Positions 62,225 through 64,000 of a stretch of 64,000 nucleotides of DNA are shown here, one piece after another. The notes beneath the pieces were generated by a model. That model did not search any database. It was not told the DNA's origin and saw only the letters and a program-made list of their open reading frames with translations. Made by a program: the position numbers and the translations under genes. Source of the DNA: Pustulibacterium marinum (lineage in GTDB: Bacteria; Bacteroidota; Bacteroidia; Flavobacteriales; Flavobacteriaceae); contig NZ_FPBK01000002.1 in the NCBI RefSeq assembly GCF_900116665.1, forward strand, positions 178,360 to 242,359, in the 5' to 3' direction. The stretch's first letter is position 1; every line of letters begins with the position of its first letter.

Positions 62225-62980
62225 ATGACAATAACCTGCGCAATTATAGATGATGAACCAATGGCGTTGAGCCTGGTTGAAAGTTATGTTGAGAAAACTC
62301 CTTTTTTAACGCTTAAAAATAAGTTTAGCAGTGCTATTGAGGCGATGCAAGCCATTCAAGAAGAGCCTGTTGATCTCTTATTTTTAGATATTCAAATGCC
62401 CGATCTTACAGGAATTGAATTTTCAAAAATGTTACCAAAACATACACGCGTAGTGTTTACAACGGCTTTTGATGAGTACGCTATAGATGGTTTTCGTGTA
62501 GAAGCGCTAGATTATTTGTTGAAACCTTTTGATTATGCTGAATTCTTAACGGCAGCGAACAAGGCAAGAGATTGGTTTTCTTTGGTGAAAAAAAGTGAAC
62601 ATTCAACTTCAGAAACCACAAAAATTTCAATGGAAACAGTAGAGGAGAAGAAGGAAAAAGAATTTCTTTTCGTAAAATCAGAATACAAACAACTGCGCAT
62701 AAAGCTTGATGATGTATTGTATTTTGAAGGCTTAAAAGACTATATTAAAATCTGGTTGAAAAACGAATCTAAGCCTATTCTTACCTTAATGAGTTTAAAA
62801 TCATTAGAAGAGGAATTACCGGAAACTGATTTTATGCGCGTACACAGATCGTTCATTGTTTCACTCAAAAATATAGATGTAGTAGAACGTAGCCAAATTG
62901 TGATTAACAATCAAAGAATTACCGTTTCCGAAGCGTACAAACCAAAATTCCTTGAGTTTATCAGTAACAATTCGCTTTAA
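62225..62980 (+). CDS. LytTR-family response regulator
   Basis: This 251-residue protein has a receiver domain with the acidic pocket IIDDEP, phospho-acceptor Asp55 in LLFLDIQMPD and KPF near residue 101. A C-terminal LytTR DNA-binding domain follows (LFVKSEYKQLRIKLDDVLYFEGLKDYIKIW to FMRVHRSFIVSLKNI). LytTR regulators usually lie directly after a LytS-type kinase gene. Here the only such kinase in the window is at 17540-18574, on the far side of the island. They may be a pair separated by the insertion. Confidence 0.92.
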   Translation: MTITCAIIDDEPMALSLVESYVEKTPFLTLKNKFSSAIEAMQAIQEEPVDLLFLDIQMPDLTGIEFSKMLPKHTRVVFTTAFDEYAIDGFRVEALDYLLKPFDYAEFLTAANKARDWFSLVKKSEHSTSETTKISMETVEEKKEKEFLFVKSEYKQLRIKLDDVLYFEGLKDYIKIWLKNESKPILTLMSLKSLEEELPETDFMRVHRSFIVSLKNIDVVERSQIVINNQRITVSEAYKPKFLEFISNNSL

Positions 62981-63346
62981 TTAACTTTTTTGATAACTCG
63001 CTCGGTTTGCCAAAATAGTTTGCATATTTTGGTTGCTCCAACCTGCCAAAGCATCTACATGGGGTAGCAAACTTTTACCTAAATCTGTAAGTTTATATTC
63101 CACTTTTGGCGGAATTTGAGGATATACTTTTCGGTTTACCAAACCATCTGCTTCCAGATTTTTTAAAGATACCGACAACATTTTTTGAGAGATATCTCCA
63201 ATTGCTTGGTGAATTTCGTTAAAACGTAATACTTCATTTTGGTTTAGCACCATTAGAATGAGCAAAGACCATTTATCTCCAATTCTATCCAGTACATTTC
63301 TTACCGGACAATTCAAAATATCAGTAAAAATTACTTCTTTTTTCAT
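62981..63346 (-). CDS. HxlR-family transcriptional regulator
   Basis: The start at 63346 (MKKEVIFTDILNCPVRNVL) is preferred over 63367. The protein of 121 residues is a winged-helix HxlR regulator, with GDKWSLLILMVLN and the recognition region ISQKMLSVSLKNLEADGLVNRKVY. Cys13 is at the position used for redox sensing in QorR/HypR-like members. It is divergent from an NmrA-type oxidoreductase gene, as QorR-type regulators often are. Its stop codon abuts that of the response regulator gene. Confidence 0.88.
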   Translation of the reverse strand: MKKEVIFTDILNCPVRNVLDRIGDKWSLLILMVLNQNEVLRFNEIHQAIGDISQKMLSVSLKNLEADGLVNRKVYPQIPPKVEYKLTDLGKSLLPHVDALAGWSNQNMQTILANRASYQKS

Positions 63347-63373
63347 TTTTAATTCTTTGATTTTCAATATAAC

Positions 63374-63458
63374 TAACTTTTTGGTAAGTAGCTTTCGGCG
63401 TCGTTCGTTCTTGTTTTTTCTACACTAACTATTTACCTTTGACTTACCAAAAGTAAGT
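63374..63458. promoter_or_regulatory. Two HxlR-type operator candidates in divergent region
   Basis: ACTTAC-CAAAA-GTAAGT (63442-63458) is a perfect 6-bp inverted repeat. On the other strand ACTTACCAAAA-AGTTAGT (about 63391-63374) is nearly the same. They lie before the oxidoreductase and the regulator respectively, suiting joint repression by HxlR. Confidence 0.55.
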
Positions 63459-63494
63459 AAATATATTTTATTAATTATAAAAATTTAAATTGTT

Positions 63495-64000
63495 ATGATA
63501 TTAGTTACAGGTGCGAGCGGTAGTTTAGGAGCCCAAGTAGTAAATGAATTACTCAACCGTGTAGAGGATTCAGAAATTGCGGTATTGTCTAGAGATACTA
63601 GTAAAGTCGCCGAATTCAAGGAAAAAGGTATTGAAATTCGTCAAGGTGATTACAATGATTATGAATCTTTAGTAAAGGCTTTTGACGGAATTAACAAATT
63701 GTATTTTGTTTCAAGTAGCGATATTCCAAATAGAATTGCGCAACATGAAAATGTGGTAAACGCAGCCAAAGAAGCTAAGGTTGGCCATATTGTTTATACT
63801 AGTTTTCAGCGTAAAACCAACAAGAAAGATTCTATTATTGGTTTTGTTGCCGAGTCGCATATTCATACCGAAGAAATTATCAAAGCTTCCGGAATACCGT
63901 ATACCATTTTAAAACATGCGTTGTACATGGAGGTGATTCCGTTATTCTTGGGAGATAAAGTGATAGACATGGGCGCTGTGTATTTACCAACCGATGATGG
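63495..64000 (+). CDS. NmrA-type NAD(P)-binding oxidoreductase (QorB-like), 3' end outside window
   Basis: From the ATG at 63495 the frame stays open to the window end (168 residues). It begins MILVTGASGSLGAQVV, the NAD(P) motif of extended/atypical SDR proteins. KLYFVSSSD, IVYTSFQRK and the later GIPYTILKHALYME follow as in QorB/NmrA-like quinone reductases. The divergent HxlR gene repeats the qorB-qorR arrangement known in other bacteria. Substrate is probably a quinone, by family resemblance. Confidence 0.82.
   Translation, partial: MILVTGASGSLGAQVVNELLNRVEDSEIAVLSRDTSKVAEFKEKGIEIRQGDYNDYESLVKAFDGINKLYFVSSSDIPNRIAQHENVVNAAKEAKVGHIVYTSFQRKTNKKDSIIGFVAESHIHTEEIIKASGIPYTILKHALYMEVIPLFLGDKVIDMGAVYLPTDD

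Overview
The window looks like a chromosome segment of a marine member of the Flavobacteriaceae (Bacteroidota). Base composition is AT-rich. Promoters match the Bacteroidota -7 element TAnnTTTG. There is a SusC/SusD pair, Cys lipoproteins followed by acidic residues, a CrtI-CrtB-CrtZ carotenoid cluster and a menaquinone-type isochorismate synthase. I cannot name a genus from sequence reading alone.

Left part (1-18574) is mostly core genome. A truncated esterase at the edge is followed by a leftward operon of a MerR regulator and crtI-crtB-crtZ. The regulator carries the W-x9-EH and ExHxxG signatures of the B12-binding CarH/LitR photoreceptors. Next come tRNA-Leu and two tRNA-Lys genes, shikimate kinase, a phosphoribosyltransferase, a TPMT-like methyltransferase, an S4 protein, an FKBP lipoprotein, a type II NADH dehydrogenase, RecQ, a hotdog thioesterase with menF, and a TolC-MacA-MacB-permease efflux operon that ends in a LytS-type histidine kinase.

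Middle part (about 18578-62157) is a polysaccharide utilisation island of about 43.6 kb for a rhamnose-rich polymer, most simply rhamnogalacturonan I or a sulfated relative. It has four blocks. The first is GH115 and mannonate dehydratase (+). The second runs leftward: SusC, SusD, sulfatase, GH43-like, rhamnose mutarotase, CE12, GH2, tandem CE12, GH2 and PL11. The third is also leftward and holds L-rhamnose catabolism (fused aldolase/lactaldehyde dehydrogenase, isomerase, kinase, L-lactate dehydrogenase, a permease) followed by two large (alpha/alpha)6-type glycosidase candidates. The fourth is a GntR/LacI-like regulator, then GH106, GH105, an esterase and GH43-like (+). Together they would import oligosaccharides, deacetylate and desulfate them, cleave the backbone (PL11, GH105, GH106), trim side chains (GH2, GH43-like, GH115) and convert rhamnose to DHAP and pyruvate.

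The most striking signal is a repeated 17-bp direct-repeat operator, CAGkATA-GTA-CAGGATA. It occurs six times and always ends exactly 20 bp before a -7-like box. It links GH115, CE12, SusC, the rhamnose operon and GH106 into one apparent regulon. One copy drives no obvious gene and may make a short RNA.

Right part (62225-64000): a LytTR response regulator directly follows the island and may be the separated partner of the histidine kinase at 17540-18574, so the island may have been inserted between them. A divergent HxlR regulator / NmrA-type oxidoreductase pair with two similar operator-like repeats ends the window.
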